37,807 bases of DNA from an uncultured Clostridia bacterium (GCA_944362695.1 CALVTQ010000042.1:1-37807); one strand, 5' to 3'; shown: positions 1 through 8,505, numbered from the stretch's first letter. Notes: generated by a model from the letters alone, not told the origin. Made by a program: numbers and translations.

Positions 1-799
1 TCAGCAGCGCACAGAGCGCCTTGTGGCTCGTGCGGATCTCCCCCGCCACGAACCCGCCGCACACGAGCATCGCCGCCACGTTCGGCAGCCCCATGCCCAG
101 CGACACCGCGCCGCCCACGACGCCCGCGCAGAAGATCGCCTGCGGCCCGCCGCCGGTGTACGCGTGCTCGACTGTCAGATACAGCGCCAACGCCGGGGCC
201 AGCACCATTCCGCCCGGCATGCGCAGCAGCCCCGCCGCCACGCTCGCACAGACCGCCAGCACGCAGACAGGCCGCGTTTCGCCGTCCAGCTCATCGCGAT
301 GGCGCACGCACAGCGCCGCCCCGTCGTAGAGTACGCACAGCCCCGCGCCCGCCGACGCCGTCAGCAGCACGATGAGCACGCTCAAGAGGTTGTCAAGCCC
401 CACCATCGCGCCCAGCGTCAGCAGCACGCAAAACACCGCAGCCGCCATCCGTGCGCGCGATTCCCGCCGCGCCCACAGCCCCGCCGTCAGCCACAGCAGC
501 GTGCAGCACGGCATCTGCCAGCAGCACAGCAGGTCGCCCACGCCGTAGCCCACCGCGAAGCTCGCCATTACGCCCACGAACGCCGCCGGGACGCAGAACC
601 CCAGCCGCAGCAGCACCGCGAACATCGCGCACTGGCAGCAATAGCCCCCGCCGGGCAGCCTCGCCGCGCCGATGAGCGCCATCATCACCGCGCAGAGCAC
701 GCGCTGCACCGCCGTCCCGCGCACGGCCAGCGTCCGCTCGATCCCCGCCAAAAATCCGTTCCCCGCGCCCATGCGCGCCGCCGTCGTTTCCTGTGCCAT
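1..799 (-). CDS. spoIIE: Stage II sporulation protein E-like, N-terminal membrane part (partial)
   Basis: The frame stays open from an ATG at 799 to the left edge (266 codons). A GGAGG lies 8 nt before this ATG and decides the start. The visible protein is almost entirely hydrophobic segments split by short Arg-rich turns, as in the roughly ten-helix N-terminal region of SpoIIE. The Gly-rich segment ending GGFVAGEIRTSHKAL resembles the end of that region. In the family a central domain and a PP2C phosphatase follow, which dephosphorylates SpoIIAA to activate sigma F in the forespore; those parts lie outside the window. The segment is Cys-rich. The name rests on topology and sporulation-gene context, so another polytopic membrane protein is possible. 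Confidence 0.6.
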   Translation of the reverse strand, partial: MAQETTAARMGAGNGFLAGIERTLAVRGTAVQRVLCAVMMALIGAARLPGGGYCCQCAMFAVLLRLGFCVPAAFVGVMASFAVGYGVGDLLCCWQMPCCTLLWLTAGLWARRESRARMAAAVFCVLLTLGAMVGLDNLLSVLIVLLTASAGAGLCVLYDGAALCVRHRDELDGETRPVCVLAVCASVAAGLLRMPGGMVLAPALALYLTVEHAYTGGGPQAIFCAGVVGGAVSLGMGLPNVAAMLVCGGFVAGEIRTSHKALCALL

Positions 800-833
800 A
801 CACGCCGCCTCCGCTTTCGTCTTCGTGTATGTC

Positions 834-866
834 ATTGTATAGCGCGTCCCTTTGCGCGTCTGTCGC
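834..866 (-). promoter_or_regulatory. Candidate spoIIE promoter with long spacer
   Basis: On the minus strand a TACAAT -10 (839-834) lies about 35 nt before the start codon. A GCGACA hexamer (866-861) sits 21 bp upstream. A 21-bp spacer is known for the Spo0A-activated spoIIE promoter of Bacillus subtilis. The -35 matches consensus at 4 of 6 positions. Confidence 0.4.
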
Positions 867-1031
867 TCCCCGGCGCGAAAAAAGGCAAACGCACGACATT
901 CCTCGCGCGCCCGCCCGGCTATTCTTTTTTGTGAGACCGGTCAGCCTGCCATCGCCCTGTTTGCGTACGCTGATGCCACGTGCTGCGTCCGGCAAAGCCG
1001 CGATGACCGCAAAGCTTCGTCGGAAGCGGTT

Positions 1032-1046
1032 GCAGGCTCAGCCTGC
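1032..1046. repeat. Perfect 7-bp inverted repeat at the rmuC stop
   Basis: GCAGGCT and AGCCTGC flank a single base, directly after the rmuC stop codon. No T-run follows on the minus strand, so it is not a standard intrinsic terminator. The rest of 800-1046 holds the spoIIE promoter and nothing else I recognise. Confidence 0.5.
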
Positions 1047-2516
1047 TTAATCCCAATTGTCCGTTTCGTCCTCGTCCTCGTCCGCCGTGCCGAGAATCCG
1101 CCTGGCCTCCCCGCCCGGCAGCTCGCCGACGTCGCTGAGGCGCCTGGCGATGGTCTCGCTTCGCCGCTGCGCGTTTTCGATTGTCTCGGATGCCTGCGCA
1201 AGCTGCTTCTGCGTCTTGCTGAGCATGCCCGCAAAGCCCGTGAAGTCCGTGCGCACGGCGCCCAGCAGCTGCATGATCTCCTGCGTCCTCTGCTCGATGG
1301 CCAGCGACCGGAAGCCCATCTGCAAGCTCGTGAGCAGCGCCGCGAACGTCGTCGGCCCGGCGATGACCATGCGGCTCTCGCGCTGGATGCGCTCCGCGAG
1401 CCCGCCGATGCGCAGCACCTCGGCAAACAGCCCCTCGCTTTGCAGGAACATCACCGCGTAATCCGTCGTGTACGGCGGCACGATCAGCTTTTCGCTCATC
1501 CGCCGTGCATGCATGCGCACAGCCGATTCGAGCAGCCCGCGCGCCCGCTCGATCTCATCGCGCGAGCCGGTCTCAAGCGCCGTGCGCAGCTCCGCATATT
1601 CGCGCATGGGCAGGCTCGCATCCACCGGCAGATACACGGTGTGTCCGTGGCCCTGTCCCGGCATCACCACGACGTAATCGGCCACGGGCTCCCCGCCCGG
1701 CTTCACTGCCGCGTGCTGCGCATACTGCTCCGGCGCGAGCATCTGGCTAAGCAGAGACCCGAGCTGCACCTCGCCCCACACGCCAAGCGGCTGCCCCGCG
1801 CCCAACGTCCGGCTGAGCTCGTCCACGCTGCCCGCGAGCGTCTGCATGGCGTTCAGGCTCGCGACGACCTGCTCAAGCCGCCGCGTCACGTTGTCAAACG
1901 ACGCCTCCAGCCGCCTGTCGACCGTCGCGTTGAGCTTTTCGTCGACCGTCAGGCGCATCTGCTCGAGCTGGTAGCGGTTGTCCTCGCTCATGCGCTCCAG
2001 CCCGCCCTCCAGCGTCTTTCGCATATCCTCGATGCGCTCCTCGCTCCCGGCGAGCTTGTCGCCGATCTCGCGCGTCACGCCGGTGAGCTTCTCCTCGTAA
2101 TTGCTCATGCGCAGGTCCATCGTCTCGCGCATGCGCTCAAGGCGCTCCTCATCCTGCCTGCCCGCCGCGCGAAGCTGCCCGCCGAGCGCGTCCATCTGGC
2201 CCTGCTGCGTGCGGGTAATCTCGCCGACCATGCGCTCGACGGTGTCGCTGACCGTCTTCATGGCGTCGTTCATCCCGCGCGTGATGATCTCGCTGGATTG
2301 ATCGCTGCGCTCGCTGACGGATTCGATGTGCTCGGCGACGGCGCGGCTCATCTCGTCCATGCGCTTTTCGGCCGCCTGTGCGCGCCTGTGCATCATCACA
2401 AGCGCCAGCACCATCAGCAGCACGACCAGAAAGCCGAATACGCCGACCAGACTCTCCGTCCCCGTCAGGCCCATCGCCTGCGCGGCGCTTTGCAGCGTGC
2501 CCGCCAGTTTTTCCAT
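1047..2516 (-). CDS. rmuC: RmuC family DNA recombination protein
   Basis: 489 aa. One N-terminal transmembrane helix (about residues 22-42) is followed by a long charged coiled coil (about 45-225). The C-terminal RmuC domain shows GVWGEVQLG (245-253), PPYTTDYAVMFL, a GPTTFAALLTSLQMGFR block and LLGAVRTDF. RmuC proteins have a restriction-endonuclease-like fold and limit DNA rearrangement. The usual family segment D-(A/S)-K-F-P reads D299-A-S-L-P here, so the Lys expected in the nuclease-like motif is Ser; E249 is kept. The acidic C-terminus has a DEDEDETDNWD-like tail. It follows an ATG with a GGAG-type ribosome site and is divergent from the next gene. Confidence 0.9.
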   Translation of the reverse strand: MEKLAGTLQSAAQAMGLTGTESLVGVFGFLVVLLMVLALVMMHRRAQAAEKRMDEMSRAVAEHIESVSERSDQSSEIITRGMNDAMKTVSDTVERMVGEITRTQQGQMDALGGQLRAAGRQDEERLERMRETMDLRMSNYEEKLTGVTREIGDKLAGSEERIEDMRKTLEGGLERMSEDNRYQLEQMRLTVDEKLNATVDRRLEASFDNVTRRLEQVVASLNAMQTLAGSVDELSRTLGAGQPLGVWGEVQLGSLLSQMLAPEQYAQHAAVKPGGEPVADYVVVMPGQGHGHTVYLPVDASLPMREYAELRTALETGSRDEIERARGLLESAVRMHARRMSEKLIVPPYTTDYAVMFLQSEGLFAEVLRIGGLAERIQRESRMVIAGPTTFAALLTSLQMGFRSLAIEQRTQEIMQLLGAVRTDFTGFAGMLSKTQKQLAQASETIENAQRRSETIARRLSDVGELPGGEARRILGTADEDEDETDNWD

Positions 2517-2564
2517 GATTTCACGCTCCGTTCACGCCCGCCGGTAGCGCGCGGGCAAAAGATG

Positions 2565-2573
2565 TGGTATAAT
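2565..2573 (+). promoter_or_regulatory. Extended -10 promoter (TGgTATAAT)
   Basis: A consensus TATAAT at 2568-2573 is preceded by TG one base upstream, giving an extended -10. No -35 is visible at 16-18 bp. It lies 35 nt before the ATG at 2608. Confidence 0.65.
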
Positions 2574-2607
2574 GAGGGCAACCATTTGCAGTCAAAGGAG
2601 GCCGATT

Positions 2608-3231
2608 ATGGCTCAGAGACGAAGGCAGGCCATGCTCGAGCGCCGCCGCCAGCGCCAAATCACGCTTCTGTGCATCCTCGGCGGTATCGCCGCGGTGCTT
2701 TTGAGCGTCACGCTCTGCCTGTTCATATTCGACGTCGGACCGGGCGAACAGAAAGCCGCCGCGCCCACGACGACGGCGCTGCCCTATTCCGCCGATTCCC
2801 CATTCACCGTCGCCGATCTCACGCCCAGCCAGCTCGTCGAGCTGCGCCAGAAGGGCCGCATGCGCGTGAGCGACGGCCCGCGCGGCATTTCCGTCGGCGA
2901 TTCGCTGGATACGCTGCTCTCGCGCCTGCCCAGCGGATTCACCAAGTCCGCCGCCGATCCCGATGTCACGGGCCAACAGTCGATGGAGGAGATCATCCTC
3001 TACTGCGACGAGTATTTTGAAAATCAGAACGGCAAGATGACCGCCCTGCCCCCGCGCGGGCTGCTGACGGTGGATACCGGGTCGATCATCGTGACCCTGC
3101 TCGCCCCCATCAGCGCCTATCCGCCCGGAACCCAGGACAATTACCATGACTTTGAACATGTGTACTGCGTCTTCACCATCAATCCCGATACGAAGACCGT
3201 CTCGACCATCGAGCTGGGCATCGACCATTGA
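2608..3231 (+). CDS. Membrane-anchored protein of unknown function
   Basis: 207 aa. The start is the ATG behind AAAGGAGG; a start 36 nt further upstream would sit inside the promoter. The N-terminus is very basic (MAQRRRQ and RRRQRQ), then a transmembrane helix at about 19-41, so the rest probably faces outside. A short Ala/Thr/Pro linker leads to a soluble domain of about 140 residues. This contains GISVGDSLDTLLSRLP (93-108), a motif like those in BLIP/SmpA-type small domains and in the secreted protein at 24510-25670. I do not recognise the family. It is monocistronic, between its own promoter and a strong terminator. Confidence 0.75.
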   Translation: MAQRRRQAMLERRRQRQITLLCILGGIAAVLLSVTLCLFIFDVGPGEQKAAAPTTTALPYSADSPFTVADLTPSQLVELRQKGRMRVSDGPRGISVGDSLDTLLSRLPSGFTKSAADPDVTGQQSMEEIILYCDEYFENQNGKMTALPPRGLLTVDTGSIIVTLLAPISAYPPGTQDNYHDFEHVYCVFTINPDTKTVSTIELGIDH

Positions 3232-3238
3232 GCCGCAG

Positions 3239-3268
3239 ACAGCGCCCCCGAAAAGGCGCTGTTTTTTT
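3239..3268 (+). terminator. Rho-independent terminator
   Basis: A perfect 8-bp stem, ACAGCGCC (3239-3246) with GGCGCTGT (3255-3262), is followed by a run of T. It ends the gene at 2608-3231 and separates it from convergent era. Confidence 0.9.
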
Positions 3269-3276
3269 GCGATATG

Positions 3277-4197
3277 TTACGTGTTCTCGTAGCCCAGCGT
3301 GCGCAGATCGTCCATGCGGTTGCGCCAGTCCTCGCGCACCTTGACCCACAGCTGCAAGTTGATCTTCGTGCCCAGCAGGTTCTCGATGTCCGCGCGCGCC
3401 TCCTGTCCGATGGTGCGCAGCATCGCGCCCTGCTTGCCGATGATGATGCCCTTGTGGCTGGCCCGCTCGCAGTAGATCGTCGCGTGGATCTCGGTGAGCG
3501 TGTCGCTCTTCTTCTCGATGCGCATCATCTCCACGCCCACGCCATGGGGCACCTCGTCGCGCAGATGCAGCAGCGCCTTCTCGCGGATGATCTCCGCGCA
3601 GATGACGCGCTCGGGCTGGTCGGTCATCATGTCGTCGGGGAAGTACTTCGGCCCCAGCGGCAGATAGGAGACGATCAGTTTCCTGAGCTCGTCCATGCCC
3701 CGGCCCGTGCGCGCGCTGATGGGCACGATCGCGTCATACTGCGCGCCGGAGAAGCTTGCCAGCGCCGCCATCAGCTTCGCCTCGTCGACCGTGTCGATCT
3801 TGTTGAGCACGAGAATCTTCTTGACCTTGCGCGCGGCCATGTCCTCGACAATCGCGCGGTCCTGCGGCCCAATGTCGCCAACGTCCACGAGGGTCAGCAG
3901 CACGTCGATGCCGTCCATCGCGTCCTGCACGCTCTTGACCATGTATTCGCCGAGCTTGGTGCGCGGCTTGTGCAGGCCCTGCGTGTCCAGGAACACAATC
4001 TGCCAATCGTCCTGCGTCGCCACGCCCATGATGCGGTTGCGCGTGGTCTGCGGCCTGTTGCTGACGATGGCGACCTTTTCGCCGACCATCGCGTTCATCA
4101 TCGTCGATTTGCCGACATTCGGCCTGCCCACGATCGCGGCGAATCCGCTGTAAAACGGCTTGCTCTGTGCCTTCTGCGTCTTTTTGTTGTCCTTCAT
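3277..4197 (-). CDS. era: GTPase Era
   Basis: 306 aa, the normal length. Era binds the 3' end of 16S rRNA and assists 30S maturation. G1 is GRPNVGKS (24-31), G2 lies in RPQTTRNRI, G3 is DTQG, G4 is NKID and G5 is SART. A C-terminal KH domain carries HKGIIIGKQGAMLRTIG. The G3 Pro usual in DTPG is Gln, which should be tolerated because only D-x-x-G is strictly needed. It is the last gene of the cluster; a 64-nt gap after cdd holds a hairpin (4213-4237) just ahead of a weak AAGGA site. The usual neighbour recO is not next to it, since the following gene is convergent. Confidence 0.96.
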   Translation of the reverse strand: MKDNKKTQKAQSKPFYSGFAAIVGRPNVGKSTMMNAMVGEKVAIVSNRPQTTRNRIMGVATQDDWQIVFLDTQGLHKPRTKLGEYMVKSVQDAMDGIDVLLTLVDVGDIGPQDRAIVEDMAARKVKKILVLNKIDTVDEAKLMAALASFSGAQYDAIVPISARTGRGMDELRKLIVSYLPLGPKYFPDDMMTDQPERVICAEIIREKALLHLRDEVPHGVGVEMMRIEKKSDTLTEIHATIYCERASHKGIIIGKQGAMLRTIGQEARADIENLLGTKINLQLWVKVREDWRNRMDDLRTLGYENT

Positions 4198-4212
4198 AGC
4201 GTCCTTTTTCCC

Positions 4213-4237
4213 CGCCCGGCTCGCGTCTGTCCGGGCG
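4213..4237 (-). other. Hairpin in the era leader
   Basis: CGCCCGG (4213-4219) and CCGGGCG (4231-4237) form a perfect 7-bp stem with an 11-nt loop just upstream of the era ribosome site. No T-run follows, so it is more likely an RNA-level element than a terminator. Confidence 0.4.
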
Positions 4238-4261
4238 ATTCTTTCTTATTTATAATGTATA

Positions 4262-4651
4262 TTACTTGCCCAGCGACGACGGCCCGAATCCCTCCGGAAG
4301 CAGCGCATGAAGCGTCGTCTTGCGGACGTTGCCGTCCCACGTGACCATCACCTCAAGCTCCGGCGCGAACTCGAACAGCGCCTGCCTGCATGCGCCGCAG
4401 GGGAACGGCGCGGAGCCGGTCGCCGCGATGGCGAGCTTGGTGAAGCTGCGTGCGCCTTCGCTCACGGCCTTGTACAGCGCGGTCCGCTCGCCGCACATCG
4501 TGCTGCCCAGCGCCGCGTTCTCGATGTTGCATCCGGTGAACACGCGCCCGTCGCTCGCCAGAATCGCCGCGCCCACGGGATAGCCCGAATACGGCGAATA
4601 CGAAAACTTCATGGCTTCCTTGGCCATGTCAAGCAATTCCTGATCCGTCAT
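4262..4651 (-). CDS. cdd: Cytidine deaminase
   Basis: 129 aa, the size of the tetrameric short-form enzyme. It deaminates cytidine and deoxycytidine to uridine and deoxyuridine in pyrimidine salvage. Zinc and catalytic residues are visible: C53-G-E55 in TMCGERTA and PCGACRQ with C85 and C88. SPYSGYPVGAAI near the N-terminus and the substrate-contact CNIENAA are also present. It starts 5 nt after the ybeY stop, in the conserved pgpH-ybeY-cdd-era order. The diacylglycerol kinase gene dgkA, often found between ybeY and cdd in Firmicutes, is absent. Confidence 0.95.
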   Translation of the reverse strand: MTDQELLDMAKEAMKFSYSPYSGYPVGAAILASDGRVFTGCNIENAALGSTMCGERTALYKAVSEGARSFTKLAIAATGSAPFPCGACRQALFEFAPELEVMVTWDGNVRKTTLHALLPEGFGPSSLGK

Positions 4652-4656
4652 GTGAT

Positions 4657-5157
4657 TTACTCCTCTCTCGTCAGTCCGATCGACGCGAGCGAACGCTCCT
4701 CCATCGGGCGCATGATGCGCTTGTCCTCCTCGCGGATGTGGTCATAGCCCATCAGGTGAAACAGCCCGTGCGTGAGCAGGTATCCAAGCTCCCTCTGCGC
4801 GCTGTGGCCGTATTCCTCGGCCTGCGCCATCGCGTGATCCATCGAGATCACGATGTCCCCGATCAGGCACGCGTCCATCTCCGGGTCAAATTCGCGGCGC
4901 AGCAATCGTTCGCAGTCTTTCGCCGTGCGCCCGGCGGGATAGTTGACCGTCGGGAAGGACAGCACATCCGTGGCGGCATCCTTGTCCCTCTGCTCGCGGT
5001 TGATCTCGCGGATCTCCTCGTCGCTCACGATGCGGATGAACGCGCAAAGCGGCACGTCCACGCCCTCGGTCTTCTGCGCCGCGTCTGCGCAGCGCTGCAG
5101 GAGCGCCACGGCCTCGTCCGTCAGAAGTCCGCGCTCGTCTTCGATATCCAGAAGCAT
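4657..5157 (-). CDS. ybeY: Endoribonuclease YbeY (rRNA maturation factor)
   Basis: 166 aa. A zinc-dependent endoribonuclease that acts in 16S rRNA 3'-end processing and ribosome quality control. The metal site THGLFHLMGYDH supplies H130, H134 and H140. TDVLSFP and GDIVISMDHAMAQAEEYGHS upstream are also family hallmarks. A GGAGGG site lies 6 nt before the ATG, and the gene starts 12 nt after the pgpH stop. Era, YbeY and PhoH are functionally linked in ribosome biogenesis, which agrees with their shared operon. Confidence 0.95.
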   Translation of the reverse strand: MLLDIEDERGLLTDEAVALLQRCADAAQKTEGVDVPLCAFIRIVSDEEIREINREQRDKDAATDVLSFPTVNYPAGRTAKDCERLLRREFDPEMDACLIGDIVISMDHAMAQAEEYGHSAQRELGYLLTHGLFHLMGYDHIREEDKRIMRPMEERSLASIGLTREE

Positions 5158-5169
5158 ATCTTCCCTCCG

Positions 5170-7344
5170 TCAGGCCTTCTTCTGCTCGCCGTCCTGCGCC
5201 GCCTGTGCCTTCTCGGCCTGCTGCGCGCGCTTGATTCGGCTGACGTCGGGGTATTCGATGCGCTCGTGGAACACGCCCTTGAGCACGGTCTCGTATGCAT
5301 CGCAGATGTGGCCGATGTCGCGGAACGTCAGCGTACATTCGTCGAGCTGCCCGTCCTCCATCTTGCCGCGCACGAGCTTGTGGATCATCGCGGTGATCTT
5401 CTCCTGCGTCGGCTCGTGGATGGAGCGCACCGCGGCCTCCACCGTGTCGCTCAGCATCAAAATCGCGGCCTCGCTGCTCTGCGGCTTCGGCCCGGCGTAG
5501 CGGAAATCGCGGATGTCGACGTTCTCCTCGCCGAAGTCCTTGACAGCCTTGGTGTAGAAATACATGACCGGCGTGTCGCCGTGGTGCTGCCTGATCATGT
5601 CGATGATCGGCTCGGGCAGGTGATGCTTGCGCGCGAGCTCCTCGCCGTCCAAAGTGTGCTCGGTCAGAATCGCGGTCGACACGCGCGGATCGGTGCGGTC
5701 GTGCGGGTTGTCGCCGCGCTGGTTTTCCTTAAAATACATGGGGCGCACGAGCTTGCCGATGTCGTGGTAATACGCGCCGACGCGGCAGAGCAGCGCGTTC
5801 GCGCCGACCGCCTCCGCCGCCGCCTCCGCCAGATTGGCGACCACCATCGAGTGATGATACGTGCCGGGCGTCTCGATCATCAGCCTGCGAAGAAGCGGCT
5901 GGTTCGGGTTGGCCAGCTCCATGAGCTTGGCCGGGGTCACGAGGTTGAAGCCCGCCTCGAGGATCGGCTGCAGGCCGACGCACAGCACCGCCGCCACGAA
6001 CGAGCCGATGACCGTGTATGCCGCGTTGATCGCGGAGATCGAGATGTCGTTGGAGGCGATGCCGTCAAAGCAAAGCTGCACGGCGAAGTTGACCGCGCCC
6101 ACGATCAGGCCCGTGATCAGCACGAACAGACGCGACGGGTTCTTGCGCAGCAGATAGATGGAGAGCATGCCGCCCGTCGTCGTCATCACGAGCACGCAGA
6201 GCATCTGCGCGGTCGCAAGGCCCTGTCCCTCGACGGTCAGGAATGTGACCATCAGCGAAATGGCGAAATTGACGACGTACGCCGGACCCGCGCCCATGAG
6301 GTTGACCACCAGCATCGCGCCGAGCACCGACGGCATCGCGTTGATATGCACGTATCTGCCGAAGATCACGCTCATAATCAGCGTCAGCTCCAGCGCGATG
6401 ATCAGCACGAGCGCGCTCATGCCGTAATTCAGCATCCTCTTTTGGAACACGCGCACGTACAGCAGGACCGTGCCCATTATGACCGCCACGACCGCCGCCA
6501 CGCCGATGTACAGCGAGTAATCCAGCTTGTCGCCCTTGAGCAGGCCCAGCGCGTCGAGCACGGCAATCTGCTGCGCCGTCACGCGGTCGCCCTTGACGAC
6601 GATGTTCTGGTCTCGCTTGTAGACCGTCGCCTCCACCGCGTCGTATGCCTTCTGGCGGCTCTCCTCGGTGGCCTCCTGGTTGATGAGCATGTTCGGGCGG
6701 ATGCACGCGCGCAGCGCCGGGAGCGCCACGTAATACCACATGTCCGCACGGGTGTTGTAGGCCACGATCTGCTGGATGTTGTTGATGGCGTCCTGCGTCT
6801 GGCCCTCGGTGATCGTGGAGACCAGCGCCGTGCGCGTGGCCGACGTCACCGATTGATACAGCATCTCAAAGTCCGTCTCGCTCGTGCTCATCAGCGTGCG
6901 GAGCTGATAATTGCTCATCGTCACGCGCGTGAGCATGCTCGACGCCCTCGCGTAGTCCTCGTCGGTGAACGAGCCGTTCTCGTCCGCCCAGCCGCCGCGA
7001 ATCTGCTCGCCCAGCTCGCGCACGCCGCGCATCTCGCCGAAGATCGCATCCAGATCCGCAAGCACGCCCGCCGACACCGTTTCGTCCTGATAATACACGG
7101 GCGAGACGGCATCCGCCGCTGCCTTCCTGCGCTTTTCGGTGGTCTGCTCGTCCACGATGTCACGGCTGGCCGTGATCGTCTTGGGCGCGACGTCGCCGAC
7201 CTTCAGATCGTATTGCTCCGGCGACACCGTGAGCAGACTGATGATCAGCAGCAGCACGTAGCTCAGCGCAATGAACGCCGTCAGCTTCGCGCGCTTGCTC
7301 AGGTTCTTAAAGAACGTCTGTGCCGCTTTGCGCTTTGCTTGCAT
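5170..7344 (-). CDS. pgpH: 7TM-HD family cyclic-di-AMP phosphodiesterase PgpH
   Basis: 724 aa from the ATG at 7344, which has AAGGAGG 9 nt upstream; a longer frame to 7413 has no such site. Order: a first transmembrane helix (about 20-40), a large extracellular 7TMR-HDED-type region (about 45-270), a seven-helix bundle (about 280-480) and a cytosolic HD domain (about 490-650). The HD domain shows ETPGTYHHS, YYHDIGKL near residue 527 and a RQHHGD motif. Known members hydrolyse c-di-AMP to pApA and control potassium and osmotic balance. The C-terminus is Lys/Gln/Ala-rich. The start overlaps the end of phoH by 38 nt, suggesting translational coupling. Confidence 0.93.
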   Translation of the reverse strand: MQAKRKAAQTFFKNLSKRAKLTAFIALSYVLLLIISLLTVSPEQYDLKVGDVAPKTITASRDIVDEQTTEKRRKAAADAVSPVYYQDETVSAGVLADLDAIFGEMRGVRELGEQIRGGWADENGSFTDEDYARASSMLTRVTMSNYQLRTLMSTSETDFEMLYQSVTSATRTALVSTITEGQTQDAINNIQQIVAYNTRADMWYYVALPALRACIRPNMLINQEATEESRQKAYDAVEATVYKRDQNIVVKGDRVTAQQIAVLDALGLLKGDKLDYSLYIGVAAVVAVIMGTVLLYVRVFQKRMLNYGMSALVLIIALELTLIMSVIFGRYVHINAMPSVLGAMLVVNLMGAGPAYVVNFAISLMVTFLTVEGQGLATAQMLCVLVMTTTGGMLSIYLLRKNPSRLFVLITGLIVGAVNFAVQLCFDGIASNDISISAINAAYTVIGSFVAAVLCVGLQPILEAGFNLVTPAKLMELANPNQPLLRRLMIETPGTYHHSMVVANLAEAAAEAVGANALLCRVGAYYHDIGKLVRPMYFKENQRGDNPHDRTDPRVSTAILTEHTLDGEELARKHHLPEPIIDMIRQHHGDTPVMYFYTKAVKDFGEENVDIRDFRYAGPKPQSSEAAILMLSDTVEAAVRSIHEPTQEKITAMIHKLVRGKMEDGQLDECTLTFRDIGHICDAYETVLKGVFHERIEYPDVSRIKRAQQAEKAQAAQDGEQKKA

Positions 7345-8308
7345 CGTTGTATTCCTCCTTTGCCCGGGCCGCATGCGCGTCGTATGCGCGCACGATGGCC
7401 TGCACGAGCTCATGGCGCACCACGTCCTGATGGGTCAGCCGCATGACGGCGATGTCCTCCACGCCGCTCAAAATCTCGACCGCCTCGGTCAGGCCGCTGC
7501 GCTTGCCGCGCGGCAGATCGATCTGCGACGGGTCGCCCGTCACGACGATCTTGGAGCGGAAGCCCATGCGCGTCAGGAACATCTTCATCTGCTCCTGCGT
7601 GGTGTTCTGTGCCTCGTCCAGTATGATGAATGCGTCCGAAAGCGTCCGCCCGCGCATGTACGCCAGCGGCGCCACCTCGATGATGCCCCTCTCCTGCATC
7701 CTCTGGCACGTCTCCATGCCCAGCATCTCGAACATCGCGTCGTAGAGCGGACGCAGGTACGGGTCAACCTTCTGATTGAGGTCGCCCGGCAGGAAGCCCA
7801 GCTTCTCGCCCGCCTCCACAGCGGGGCGCGTGAGCACGATGCGCTCCACGTCCTTGCTCTTGAGCGCGGCGACAGCCATCGCCATCGCCAGATACGTCTT
7901 GCCCGTGCCAGCGGGGCCGATGCCGAATGTCAGCGTGTTCTTCTTGATTGCGCGCACGTAATCGCGCTGGCCCAGCGTCTTGCAGCGGATGGGCCGCCCG
8001 CGGAACGTCGTCGCCACGACCTCGTGATACAGCGAGTCCAGCTCGTCGATGTCCTCGCCCAGCTGCGCCGCGTACTGCACGACCGCCGTGTCCACGCGCT
8101 CGCCGCGCGCGATGAGCCCGGCCAGCTTTTTGATGATCGCCTCAGTCCTCGCCACGCTCTGGCGCGTGTCGCCCTCCACGACGATTTCCCCGCCGCGCAG
8201 CGCGATGCGCACGCCCATCAGATGCTCGAGCAGGCGCATGTTCTCGTCGTTCGCGCCGAACAGCGTCTGAATCGCTCCCTGCGGAGCCGTCTTTATATCC
8301 TCTGCCAA
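7307..8308 (-). CDS. phoH: PhoH-like ATPase (YlaK/PhoH family)
   Basis: 333 aa from a TTG codon with GGGAGG 8 nt upstream; no better ATG is seen. A small N-terminal domain resembling a KH fold (about 20-70) precedes the P-loop domain. Walker A is GPAGTGKT (131-138), Walker B is in FIILDEAQNTT, and a GDPSQIDLP switch follows. PhoH proteins are cytosolic ATPases linked to RNA metabolism and are usually co-transcribed with ybeY, as here. A 295-bp gap containing a promoter separates it from yqfD, so phoH to era can probably be expressed apart from the sporulation genes. Confidence 0.94.
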   Translation of the reverse strand: MAEDIKTAPQGAIQTLFGANDENMRLLEHLMGVRIALRGGEIVVEGDTRQSVARTEAIIKKLAGLIARGERVDTAVVQYAAQLGEDIDELDSLYHEVVATTFRGRPIRCKTLGQRDYVRAIKKNTLTFGIGPAGTGKTYLAMAMAVAALKSKDVERIVLTRPAVEAGEKLGFLPGDLNQKVDPYLRPLYDAMFEMLGMETCQRMQERGIIEVAPLAYMRGRTLSDAFIILDEAQNTTQEQMKMFLTRMGFRSKIVVTGDPSQIDLPRGKRSGLTEAVEILSGVEDIAVMRLTHQDVVRHELVQAIVRAYDAHAARAKEEYNDASKAQSGTDVL

Positions 8309-8477
8309 AGAAGCAGACCTCCCGTATCTCGCATTTTTGCCCCGATGACGTTGGGCTGCACGTCCCTCTTTTATGGAGGAAACGTCCCGCGCGCGTGCAT
8401 GTCCTCACGTATATTCATATACGAAACATTTGCGCATTATGCAGGATTGCGATACTGCCCCATCATCTTATGAAGCA

Positions 8478-8505
8478 TTATACCATGAAACACCAAAAAG
8501 CGCAA
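8478..8505 (-). promoter_or_regulatory. Promoter for phoH-pgpH-ybeY-cdd-era
   Basis: An extended -10 (TGgTATAAT, -10 at 8483-8478) has a weak TTGCGC -35 (8505-8500) at 16 bp. It would give a leader of about 160 nt ahead of the TTG start of phoH. The rest of 8309-8603 shows no gene. Confidence 0.6.

Noticed and set aside
393-995. A 200-codon minus-strand frame overlapping the spoIIE-like gene.
   Set aside because: Gly/Arg/Ala-rich, no ribosome site, and offset from the hydrophobic frame that has GGAGG at its start.
4738-7446. A 902-codon plus-strand open frame across ybeY and pgpH.
   Set aside because: Same antisense pattern: no recognisable motif, while the minus strand carries intact family signatures.
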